Source: Corynebacterium frankenforstense (GTDB lineage: Bacteria; Actinomycetota; Actinomycetes; Mycobacteriales; Mycobacteriaceae). From it: a DNA stretch of 64,000 nt. The notes under the pieces were generated by a model. It was not told the origin of the DNA, searched no databases, and saw only the letters and a list, made by a program, of their open reading frames with translations. The stretch is from NCBI RefSeq assembly GCF_030211955.1, contig NZ_JASODI010000006.1, forward strand, positions 1 through 64,000. The letters are read 5' to 3'. The position numbers were made by a program, and so were the translations under genes. The first letter of the stretch is position 1. Every line of letters starts with the position of its first letter. Positions 9,594 through 17,305 of the stretch are shown here, piece by piece.

Positions 9594-11284
9594 TTCTCCT
9601 CACTGGTCTCTGGGTTCGTTTCCACGGCGGTCGTGGGCAGTGCCTTACGCAGCGCCACCTGCAGGCTCCGGTAGGCGCTGCCGGCGGAGACGATGGAGTC
9701 CGGCCCGTCGCCACGCCCGGGTACCGTCTTGCCGACGAGTGCCTTCGGGCCGGCACCACGCAGCAGAACCCGGGCCTGCGAGAGGATGGTCTCCTGCACC
9801 GTGGACTGCCAGGCGCGCACCGCCTGGTCGAGGCCCTCCCGATCGAGCTTCCCTATCCACTCGAGAAACTCGGGCTCGAGTTCCTTGAGCAACGCGTCGG
9901 TCGGGGAGCTCTGGAATTCGTAGTCACCGCCGGCGGCCTCGAGGAGACTCCCGGCGAACCTCCCCAGCGCCACCGCCGCATCGCTGGTGGCCGCGGCCTG
10001 GTCGATCAGCGTCCGCCGGGTGGACACCGCCGAGGGTGCCAGGAGGCTCCGCGGAAGTTCGATGTGGGTCGCCACGGTGGTGCCCATCGTCGAGGCCTGC
10101 GGCCCGTACTCGGTCGAGACCAGCTGCAGGTCCACCCAGTCGGGTGCGGCGTCATCGTTCTCAAATTCGGCGACCTGGTCCAGGGTGCGGGGACGCTTGG
10201 GAGGGAGGTCCTTCTTCGACCTGGAGTCGCTCTCCTCGCCGTAGCCCTCGTCCTTCTCGGCGATGATCAACGGCTCGAGCGAGCGCCACATCGTCCGCTC
10301 CAGGTCGTACGGGCGCGGGTAATAGACGACGTGATCGCGCTTCGACTTGTTTCTGCTGTACCGGTACGGCGTCATCGGGTCGTCGCTCACGTTCGCACCG
10401 GCGTCGGGGATCTTGTCGCCGTTGCTGACGAGCACACCGGTGACGAGGTCCCCCTCGGTGTGGAGACGCACGCGGCGCGACTGCCAGGTCGCCAGGTCCG
10501 CCGCGCCCTTTGGCGTCGGGTCCTTCCGCTCGGCGGGGTCGTCGGGCTGGCGCTCCCATACGGGGTGGTCGTCCTCGCGGGCCAACGCCTCCTCCACCGT
10601 GTTGAACAGCAACGTGTGCCGGAGGGTCTCGCCGACGATGACCGTGCCTCCGGTCATGCCGCTCCAGCCGGTGCCGATGGGATAGCCTCTGCCGCCCTTC
10701 ACGCGGGGATCACCGAGGGCACCGGACTTGATCCCCGAGTAGTCGTAGGCCTGCAGATGGACCAGCCAGCGGGCCGCCTCGGCCAGGCCCAGGCTCTGCC
10801 GGCCGGCGCCCGCGCGCATGGTGAAGTCGTCCGACTCGGCCTCGGGGATCATCCTGCTGACCCCACTGATCTTTCCCGACCCGGTGGCCAGGTCAGCGAC
10901 CTGCATGAACGGCTGTTCGGGGTGGAGCAGGTCGAAACGGTCACCCCACTTCTCCAGGTACTCCAGGACGGCTGCATCAGCCTCGCCGGCGTCGACACTG
11001 GCTAGCTGGGTCTCGAACCACCCGCCGTGGTCGTAGGTCTCACCCGGCGCGGGCTGCGCGTCCGGGACGTGGGCGCGCCAGTAGATCGCCAGCAGCAGTC
11101 GCAGCACGGCGTAGTCCTGCGTCGGCGAGTCGCCTCGCACGCCGCGGATCCCGGTGCTCCCGTCGAAGACCTGTCGGATGCTCACCTCCGCTTCCGTTCC
11201 GTCGGTGAGCTGGCAGCGGATCCACGGTCTGTCCACCAGCGAGAAACTCTCTGCCATCGGCTTCTTCTCCTTTGCCTCTGTCAT
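9590..11284 (-). CDS. cse1: Cse1 Cascade large subunit (CasA)
   Basis: Cse1 recognises the PAM and recruits Cas3. The 564-residue protein has the family opening SFSLVDRPWIRC. Two starts are possible: the ATG at 11284, which overlaps the cas3 stop (ATGA), and the ATG at 11257, which has AAAGGAG 9 nt upstream and gives the more usual N-terminus. I keep the longer form because 4-bp overlaps are the rule in this operon, but the shorter form is equally likely. Length is somewhat above E. coli CasA (about 500). Confidence 0.95.
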   Translation of the reverse strand: MTEAKEKKPMAESFSLVDRPWIRCQLTDGTEAEVSIRQVFDGSTGIRGVRGDSPTQDYAVLRLLLAIYWRAHVPDAQPAPGETYDHGGWFETQLASVDAGEADAAVLEYLEKWGDRFDLLHPEQPFMQVADLATGSGKISGVSRMIPEAESDDFTMRAGAGRQSLGLAEAARWLVHLQAYDYSGIKSGALGDPRVKGGRGYPIGTGWSGMTGGTVIVGETLRHTLLFNTVEEALAREDDHPVWERQPDDPAERKDPTPKGAADLATWQSRRVRLHTEGDLVTGVLVSNGDKIPDAGANVSDDPMTPYRYSRNKSKRDHVVYYPRPYDLERTMWRSLEPLIIAEKDEGYGEESDSRSKKDLPPKRPRTLDQVAEFENDDAAPDWVDLQLVSTEYGPQASTMGTTVATHIELPRSLLAPSAVSTRRTLIDQAAATSDAAVALGRFAGSLLEAAGGDYEFQSSPTDALLKELEPEFLEWIGKLDREGLDQAVRAWQSTVQETILSQARVLLRGAGPKALVGKTVPGRGDGPDSIVSAGSAYRSLQVALRKALPTTAVETNPETSEEK

Positions 11285-14166
11285 TCGTTTTTCACACTAC
11301 GGTCACCCCGTGACGGAGCCGACAGATCTTCGAAACCAAGTTCGGACGAGTAACGCACCGGATGCCCCGCGATCTCGCCGCGACCGTCCTCGTCCAGCAC
11401 CAGGGCCAACTGCCCCTTCAGGAGGAAGTGGTTCGCCCACTCCGCGGGCGTGTGCGCCTCAAGATCGTCAAGGACCTTCACGATGACGCCCTCCCTGGTG
11501 AAGGTCCCCGGCAACCGCACCGTGGTACGGGTTAACAGGTCCATCACCTCTCGCTCGGGTTCCACACCGAAGCTCGCTTCCGCGGGCGATCCCCACGGGT
11601 GGTAGCCGTATTCTCCGACCACGATCGGGATGACCTCGATCGAGTCGCCGGCGTCGCGCACCTGGGCCACGGCGGCCTGCTCCGGATCAACCTTTCGGTC
11701 CGGCGCGTGATACCTGGTAAACAAAGGTTCCAGCTTCATGGCGTGCCCGGGCTCCGGGATCTGGAATACCCCGGCACGCCAGAGTGCTTCAGCGCGCGCT
11801 TCGCTGCTGCGCTCCTGGGCCTCCGCCCAGGCATTCTCCCAGCCCGGGGGCGCCTCCCGGGAGGGGTCATAGACGGCGTGCACCAACGGCTCGATGTCGT
11901 CGGGACGCCGGAACCCGCCGGGGATCACTGTCTCCTCGAACTCGGCCATGGTCGCCAGCAGCACCGCCGGGTCGTAGATGGCGGCGGTACCGGGGTCGAG
12001 CCTCGGTGCGGGGTCACGGCCGAGGACTCCCCGCACCAGCATCGCCGCTTGCGTGACCGGTCCCGGCCGGTCGCCGGCCGGACGGTCGTGGCGGTGCATG
12101 CGCCCGGCGCGCTGGATGAGCAGGTCCATGGGCGCGACGTCGGAAATCAGCAGGTCCACGTCGATGTCGAGGCTCTGCTCGGCGACCTGAGTGGCCACCA
12201 CGACCTTGCGGTACGGGCGCCCCGCCCCCCGGTGCGCGTCGGGGCCGAGTTCCGCACGCAGGCGGTCCTCCTTCACGGCGCGTTCGTTGGCCAGGAACCG
12301 GGAGTGGTGCAGCTCGACCTCTCCGGGGAATTCCTCGACGCAGGCCGAGTACATCTCCTGGGCCCGGGCAACGGTGTTGCACACGACCAGTGCACACCCG
12401 CCCTCCGCGAGCCTTTCGCCCAGTTGAGCGACGGCAGCCGGCACGGCGTCGTCGATGAACTCCACCACGGCGTGCATGTCCGTCGGCCGCGCGGGCACCT
12501 CGATCTCGCTTACCTGCTCCCGAGCCACGGTTGTGACCAGCGGGTAGGCGCGGGAGGAGACCGCGGCCGGCTCCGTGGACCACTCGCCGCGGTAGGCGGC
12601 GATGAGCTGGGCCTTCTGCGCAGGTGGGAGGGTCGCGCTCATCAGGATCACCGGGACGCGGTAACGCGCCAGCCACTCCAGGGTCTTCGCCAGATAGGAG
12701 TACATGTAGGCGTCGTAGGCGTGCACCTCGTCGATGAGCACCACCTTTCCGGCGAGGCCGACGTGGCGGAGCATGGAGTAGCGCATCTGCAGGGCGAGCA
12801 TGAGCACCTGGTCGACGGTTCCGACGACGAAGTTCGACAGGAGCCCCTTGTGCCGTCCGCTCAGCCAGCGCGACGCGAAGACCTCACCGACCTCGCTCTC
12901 GGCGGCCGCCGCGTCCTCGTCGATCCCGTCGAGGAGCAGCCGCTGGTAGGAGTCGGAGAGCGCGGACTTCGAGTGCGCGAGGAACATGGAGGCGACCTCA
13001 GACCCGGGGGTCGCGGCACGCGACCACTCGAGGACGCGGTCGAAGAGGCCGTTGGCCGTGGACATCGTGGGCGCGGCGAAGAAGACGCCGTGGGCACCGT
13101 CCTTGACCGCGAGATGATGCGCGGCCGCCAGTCCCGCCTCGGTCTTGCCCTCACCGGTCGGGGCCTCGATGATCACCAGTCCGCCGTCACCGTCCGGCAT
13201 CCCCTCCACCGCCTCGAGCACGGCCCGCTGGACCGGGCGTGCGGTGAAGTGCCCCGGCCAGGCGAAGATCGACCGGAAGTACTCGTCGGCGTCAAGGTGC
13301 CCCGGCCAGACGGAGTGCCAGGCCCCGGAGAGGTCGACCGCCGCAGTACCTGCCGCGACCCGGTCGGCCTGGGTGCCGCGCGAGACCATCGGGAAGGCGA
13401 ACTTGTTGGAGGCGATCCAGTCCGCCATCACCACGATGCCGGTGAGCAGCGAAAGCGCCGGTGCCGCAGGCCGGATCCGAAGGTCCGGCAGCACCTCGTC
13501 GATCCCGGTCAGCTCGGCGATGGCCGCGAGAATCTCCTCCTGGACCTCGTGCCACTCGGCGGGGTGCTCCGTGATGAGTATCCGGGCCTGCTTGACGTCC
13601 TGCCCGGCCGGCGCGATGCCGTGGTGGGCTCCCGCGACCGAGGCGAAAGCACCGGCGACTCTCCCACCGACGCCCCGACCCTTGAGCCACGCGGCGAGAA
13701 TCACCTGCGAGGCGGTGCCGTGGGGCAGGAACGGCATGTCCGCGGCCCGCCGCCAGGCGCCCAGGGACAGACCCGCTGCACCGATGCCGGCGACGATTTC
13801 CGCCCCGGCCCCCGTCGCCTCGATCTGACGGGTGAAGTTCTGCGTCGCCTTACCGATGTCATGGGTGCCGGCCAGCCAGGTGACTAGGACGAGGGCCTGC
13901 TCCTCATGCAGCCCCGTCATCCTCGCGATCTCCCGCTTCACCGCGTCGGGCACCCATCCGCCCCAGAGGGCCTCCGCGACACAGGCGGCGTCGACGAGGT
14001 GCTGCGGAAGGGTGAGCCAACCGGTCTCGTCACCGGACTTCGCCCACAGGCTGCGGGCGCGCGCGCTCAGCCCCGAGACGGCGTCGCCGCGCTCCCACAA
14101 GGGCACTCTGCCGGCCGGGGCATCTCCCTCCGACGCCGATTTCGGTCGGTGCTCCCCATCCGCCAT
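11281..14166 (-). CDS. cas3: Cas3 nuclease-helicase
   Basis: Cas3 nicks and degrades target DNA after Cascade binding. The 961-residue protein has an N-terminal HD nuclease domain (His56; His102-Asp103 in THDIGK; His149; His181-His182; Asp249). It is followed by a superfamily 2 helicase with Walker A APTGEGKT (335-342), a DEVH box (479-482), an SAT motif in ILMSATLPP and a QRAGRMHRHDRP motif VI. All expected catalytic residues are visible, so it should be active. It is the first gene of the operon. The C-terminal part after about residue 800 is the usual Cas3 accessory domain. Confidence 0.97.
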   Translation of the reverse strand: MADGEHRPKSASEGDAPAGRVPLWERGDAVSGLSARARSLWAKSGDETGWLTLPQHLVDAACVAEALWGGWVPDAVKREIARMTGLHEEQALVLVTWLAGTHDIGKATQNFTRQIEATGAGAEIVAGIGAAGLSLGAWRRAADMPFLPHGTASQVILAAWLKGRGVGGRVAGAFASVAGAHHGIAPAGQDVKQARILITEHPAEWHEVQEEILAAIAELTGIDEVLPDLRIRPAAPALSLLTGIVVMADWIASNKFAFPMVSRGTQADRVAAGTAAVDLSGAWHSVWPGHLDADEYFRSIFAWPGHFTARPVQRAVLEAVEGMPDGDGGLVIIEAPTGEGKTEAGLAAAHHLAVKDGAHGVFFAAPTMSTANGLFDRVLEWSRAATPGSEVASMFLAHSKSALSDSYQRLLLDGIDEDAAAAESEVGEVFASRWLSGRHKGLLSNFVVGTVDQVLMLALQMRYSMLRHVGLAGKVVLIDEVHAYDAYMYSYLAKTLEWLARYRVPVILMSATLPPAQKAQLIAAYRGEWSTEPAAVSSRAYPLVTTVAREQVSEIEVPARPTDMHAVVEFIDDAVPAAVAQLGERLAEGGCALVVCNTVARAQEMYSACVEEFPGEVELHHSRFLANERAVKEDRLRAELGPDAHRGAGRPYRKVVVATQVAEQSLDIDVDLLISDVAPMDLLIQRAGRMHRHDRPAGDRPGPVTQAAMLVRGVLGRDPAPRLDPGTAAIYDPAVLLATMAEFEETVIPGGFRRPDDIEPLVHAVYDPSREAPPGWENAWAEAQERSSEARAEALWRAGVFQIPEPGHAMKLEPLFTRYHAPDRKVDPEQAAVAQVRDAGDSIEVIPIVVGEYGYHPWGSPAEASFGVEPEREVMDLLTRTTVRLPGTFTREGVIVKVLDDLEAHTPAEWANHFLLKGQLALVLDEDGRGEIAGHPVRYSSELGFEDLSAPSRGDRSVKNE

Positions 14167-14339
14167 GACAGCCGCCCGTCGCTTCCGGTTCCCTGAATAC
14201 CGGCCGAAAATCGCCTGTATTCATCTTTACGAATAGACGCCTTCAGGTTACCGGAACCACTGCGCACCAACAGTGAGCATGACACCACCCCTGGTGGGAA
14301 TCGCAGACAGCACTCCTCCGAAGCCCAGAACCCAGCCCC
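14167..14339 (-). promoter_or_regulatory. cas operon promoter region with nested inverted repeats
   Basis: This gap upstream of cas3 is AT-richer than its surroundings at 14190-14240. It holds nested inverted repeats: GAATAC (14195-14200) with GTATTC (14217-14222), and TATTC (14218-14222) with GAATA (14231-14235). Such symmetry suggests a repressor or activator site controlling the cas genes. No clear -35/-10 pair could be fixed by eye. Confidence 0.35.
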
Positions 14340-15626
14340 CTACTTCCGCCCCGCGTAGTACCGCCCGAGAAACTCGTCGCGGTACTCGGCGAAGCGCCCC
14401 TCGGCGATCGTGGCGCGCATGTTTTCCACCAGCCGGACCATGAACTCCAGGTTGTGCAGCGTGCACAGCGTGCCGGCCAGGTACTCGTGCGCCTTGAGCA
14501 GGTGGTGCAGGTAGGCGCGCGAGTAGTTCCGCGAGACGTAGCCGCCGAACTCCTCGTCCACGCCGCGGAAGTCCCGCTTGAAGCGCGCGGCCGGCAGGTT
14601 GATCCGCCCGTCGAGCGTGTAGACCCCGCCGCGCCGGCCCAGCCGCGTCGGCGCCACGCAGTCGAAGGTGTCCGCGCCCGCCGCCACGGCGGTGAACAGG
14701 TCGTCCGGCTCGGAGATGCCCAGCAGGTGGCGCGGCTTGTCCTCGGGCAGCTCGTCGCAGACCCAGCCGACGATGGTGCCCAGGTTCTCCTTCTCCAGCG
14801 CCCCGCCGATGCCGAAGCCGCCGAAGCCACGCGCACCGCGCTGCTGCGCGGCGTCGGAAAGCTCAATCAACCCGCGCGCCGCACGTCGCCGCAGGTCCTC
14901 GTACTGCGCGCCCTGCACCACGCCCCACAGCGACTGGCGCGGCCGGTGCGTGCGCTCGCGGGTGAGCCGGTCGTGCTCGATGAGGCAGCGCTCGGCCCAG
15001 CGGCGCGTGCGCTCGACGGAGGACTCCTGGTAGGCGCGCGTGTCGACGAGCGTGGTCAGCTCGTCGAAGGCGAACATGATGTCCGCGCCGAGGGAGTGCT
15101 GGATCTGCATCGAGCGCTCCGGGGTGAAGCGGTGCAGCGAGCCGTCGATGAAGCTCTTGAAGTCCACGCCGTCCTCGTCGACGTGGGCCTTGCGCTCCTT
15201 GTCCACGGCGCGGATGTCCGCCTCGGTCAGGTTGGTCAGGTCCATGGCCAGCACCTTGCGAAAGCCCACGCCCTGGCTCATCACCTGGAACCCGCCCGAG
15301 TCGGTGTAGGTGGGCCCGCGCCAGTTCTCGAAGGCCGCCACTCCCCCGGCCTCGTCGACGATGTCCTCGCCGGGCTGCAGGTAGAGGTGGTACGCGTTCG
15401 AGAGGATCGCCTGCGCGCCGGTGGAGCGCACCTGCTCCGGGGTCAGCGTCTTGACGGTCGCCTTGGTGGCCACGGGGATGAACGCCGGGGTGGCGATCTC
15501 ACCGTGCGGCGTGCTGATCACGCCCGTGCGCCCGTGCACCTCGTGCCCGCTGGCCGCCACCTCGGCGGGGTCCAGGCGCGTGTCCACGCGGAAGCTGAGG
15601 TCGGTGTCCATGGCGGGGGTGTGCAT
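14340..15626 (-). CDS. tgt: tRNA-guanine transglycosylase lacking zinc cysteines
   Basis: Tgt exchanges guanine-34 of GUN-anticodon tRNAs for a queuine-type base. The 428-residue protein keeps the main active-site motifs: YTDSGGFQVMS (general base Asp), FAFDE, GVVQGAQ and FDCVAPTR (nucleophile Asp). The zinc site normally reads C-x-C-x-x-C just before NYSRAYLHH; here it reads F-G-G-Y-V-S (from residue 360), so all three cysteines are gone while the fourth ligand His391 remains. The base-recognition loop is GGFGIGG rather than the GGLAVGE of preQ1-type enzymes. I chose the ATG at 15626 because GGAGAA precedes it; 15611 is possible. Whether the enzyme is active is uncertain. Confidence 0.88.
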   Translation of the reverse strand: MHTPAMDTDLSFRVDTRLDPAEVAASGHEVHGRTGVISTPHGEIATPAFIPVATKATVKTLTPEQVRSTGAQAILSNAYHLYLQPGEDIVDEAGGVAAFENWRGPTYTDSGGFQVMSQGVGFRKVLAMDLTNLTEADIRAVDKERKAHVDEDGVDFKSFIDGSLHRFTPERSMQIQHSLGADIMFAFDELTTLVDTRAYQESSVERTRRWAERCLIEHDRLTRERTHRPRQSLWGVVQGAQYEDLRRRAARGLIELSDAAQQRGARGFGGFGIGGALEKENLGTIVGWVCDELPEDKPRHLLGISEPDDLFTAVAAGADTFDCVAPTRLGRRGGVYTLDGRINLPAARFKRDFRGVDEEFGGYVSRNYSRAYLHHLLKAHEYLAGTLCTLHNLEFMVRLVENMRATIAEGRFAEYRDEFLGRYYAGRK

Positions 15627-15648
15627 GTTCTCCGATGCTAATGGTCCG

Positions 15649-15663
15649 ATTGACGACGCCGCG
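15649..15663 (+). repeat. Dispersed 15-bp motif, exact copy
   Basis: Exact ATTGACGACGCCGCG just upstream of tgt, in intergenic DNA. It is one of five exact copies in the window. Confidence 0.75.
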
Positions 15664-15751
15664 CGTGCCCCGCGTGAGCGCGTACGTGCGGCCGTGCGCG
15701 GTGCCGTACGCGTTCTTGCGCGGCGCCGGGCGCCTGCGCCCGGCACGGGAA

Positions 15752-15789
15752 AGCCCCGGGGTGCGGCCTTTCGGCCGCTCCCCGGGGCT
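15752..15789 (-). terminator. Strong GC hairpin after the surface-protein remnant
   Basis: A near-perfect stem, AGCCCCGGGG-TGCGGCC with GGCCGC-TCCCCGGGGCT around a TTTC loop, follows the minus-strand stop at 15805. It probably terminated the surface-protein gene, and may also insulate tgt. Confidence 0.7.
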
Positions 15790-15804
15790 CACGCCTCAGC
15801 ACTG

Positions 15805-17180
15805 TCAGGCGCGGCGGCGGTTGGTCAGCGCGGCGGCGCCGCGCAGGGCGACGCCCGCCAGCAGCCACCAGGCCACACCGTTGCCGCCCGCCTTGGGCAG
15901 CGTGCCGGTGCGCACGTCCGCGACCTTCAGGACGCCGACGCAACCGCAGTCCGCGGTCCCGGCGACCTCCGCCTCAGGGTGCTGGGCGGCGTCGAGTACC
16001 TCGGTGACCACACCGTCGTCGGCGTTGACGAGCCGGAACCGGATCGGCTGGGCCAGCAGCTCGAAGCCGCGCGGGGAGCGGGTCTCCACCAGCAGGTACT
16101 CCTGGTCGAGCTCCAGCGGCTCAGTACCGGTGGACAGGAGCCGTCCGCCGTCGTCGGGCAGCCGCTGGTCCAGGCGGGCCACGGTCTGCCTGCCGTTGGC
16201 CGTGCGGACCTCGGAGGCGTGGCCGGCGTCGATGCTCAGGCGGGCTCGGTGACGCGGTAGGTCTTGACCTCACCCGCGCGGACCTCACCCGCGCGGACCT
16301 CGGCCTGTGGGCCACCGTTGCTGCCGGCGACCGCGAAGGTTCCGTCACGCTGCACGCGCACGGCCCGGTCGTCCACGCGCACCTCACGCACCTCTACCGT
16401 GTCGGTGAAGCCGAGGCGGTCGACCACGGTGATCTGCCGCGGCACCCGGGACTTCCGGTTGTCCACGGAGATCCGGTAGGTGATCCGGCCGTGCTCGGTG
16501 TCGTTGCCGACGACCTCCTTGGTGGTCGACGGGGCCGGATTCTTCGGTTCCGGCACCGGCGCGCAGGCGTCGGCGGCAGCGTCACCGCGACCGGGAGAGC
16601 TGACATGTGCGGTGTTGAACAGTCCATGGCCGGGACGGCCGGTGCACTCAGCGTCCGGGTCGTTCTTCGCCTTCAGGAAGTCCCTGTAGCTGAAGTCGAC
16701 GACGACTTTGAAGCCGAAATGCTTCTTGGCGGGCACGATCGCCCGCCTGTCCTGCGTGCCGTGGATCGTGTATCGCCCCTCGCGGTTCGCGGTGCGCTCC
16801 ATGCCGCCGACTTCGAAACGCTTGATCTCGACATTGTCGGCGAACTGCGGGCGGTCGAGGTGCGCCGGTAGTTCACGCGCACCGTGTAGGTGTGCTTCTT
16901 GCCGGAGAGCCTGCCGGAGATGCCCCACAGGTCGTCCTTCCCGCCCTTCTGCAGCTTCATCGAGGCCGGGTCGATCGGGTCAAAAATGGCGACCTCGCTC
17001 ATCGTGCCGTCGCGATAGGGCGCGGGCACCTCGTAGCGGCAGGAGTCGCGGGACTCCGGATCGTTCTTGGCCACGGCCTCGCCGGCGCTGGTCGTCAGGT
17101 CGACGCCGTCAATGCGGCGCGCCTCGAAGACCGCACCCGCGGCCGGCTGCTTCGGCGACCCCTCCCCGCCGCATCGCGCA
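15805..17180 (-). pseudogene. Decayed LPxTG-type surface protein (SpaA-like pilin or adhesin)
   Basis: Three overlapping minus-strand pieces make one broken protein. The N-terminal piece has PAAGAVFEARRIDGVDLTT, a SpaA-type prealbumin-like start. The middle piece (to 16236) has beta-rich, repeat-like sequence such as GRITYRISVDNRKSRVP. The C-terminal piece has EYLLVETRSPRGFELL (a Cna-B/SpaA edge), then the sorting signal LPKAGG, a hydrophobic span and an arginine-rich tail. Frameshifts are visible near 16865 (VNYR to HLDRPQFADNVE) and near 16245 (VTEP to SIDAGHASEV). No signal peptide or proper start is seen upstream of about 17180, so the N-terminus is lost. No sortase or other pilus gene lies in the window. 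It was presumably a wall-anchored adhesin. Confidence 0.75.
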
Positions 17181-17284
17181 GCCGCTCCCCCACCCACGTG
17201 CCCCCGGAGACGGCTCGAGCACCCTGCCGCGGCAACCTCGCCGCGCACAGACCGACGCCGCGCCGAACACCCCTGGGTACGCGG

Positions 17285-17299
17285 CGCGGCGTCGTCAAG
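17285..17299 (-). repeat. Dispersed 15-bp motif, close variant
   Basis: CTTGACGACGCCGCG on the minus strand, in the gap between the surface-protein remnant and mmpL. A second variant (AGTGACGACGCCGCG, 17345-17359) lies inside the mmpL 3' end. Confidence 0.65.
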
Positions 17300-17305
17300 C
17301 GGGCC

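Noticed and set aside
12133..12147. Counting the cas3 copy of the dispersed motif as strong evidence
   Set aside because: It encodes the conserved Cas3 stretch LISDVAP, so it may be chance; I list it but give it little weight.
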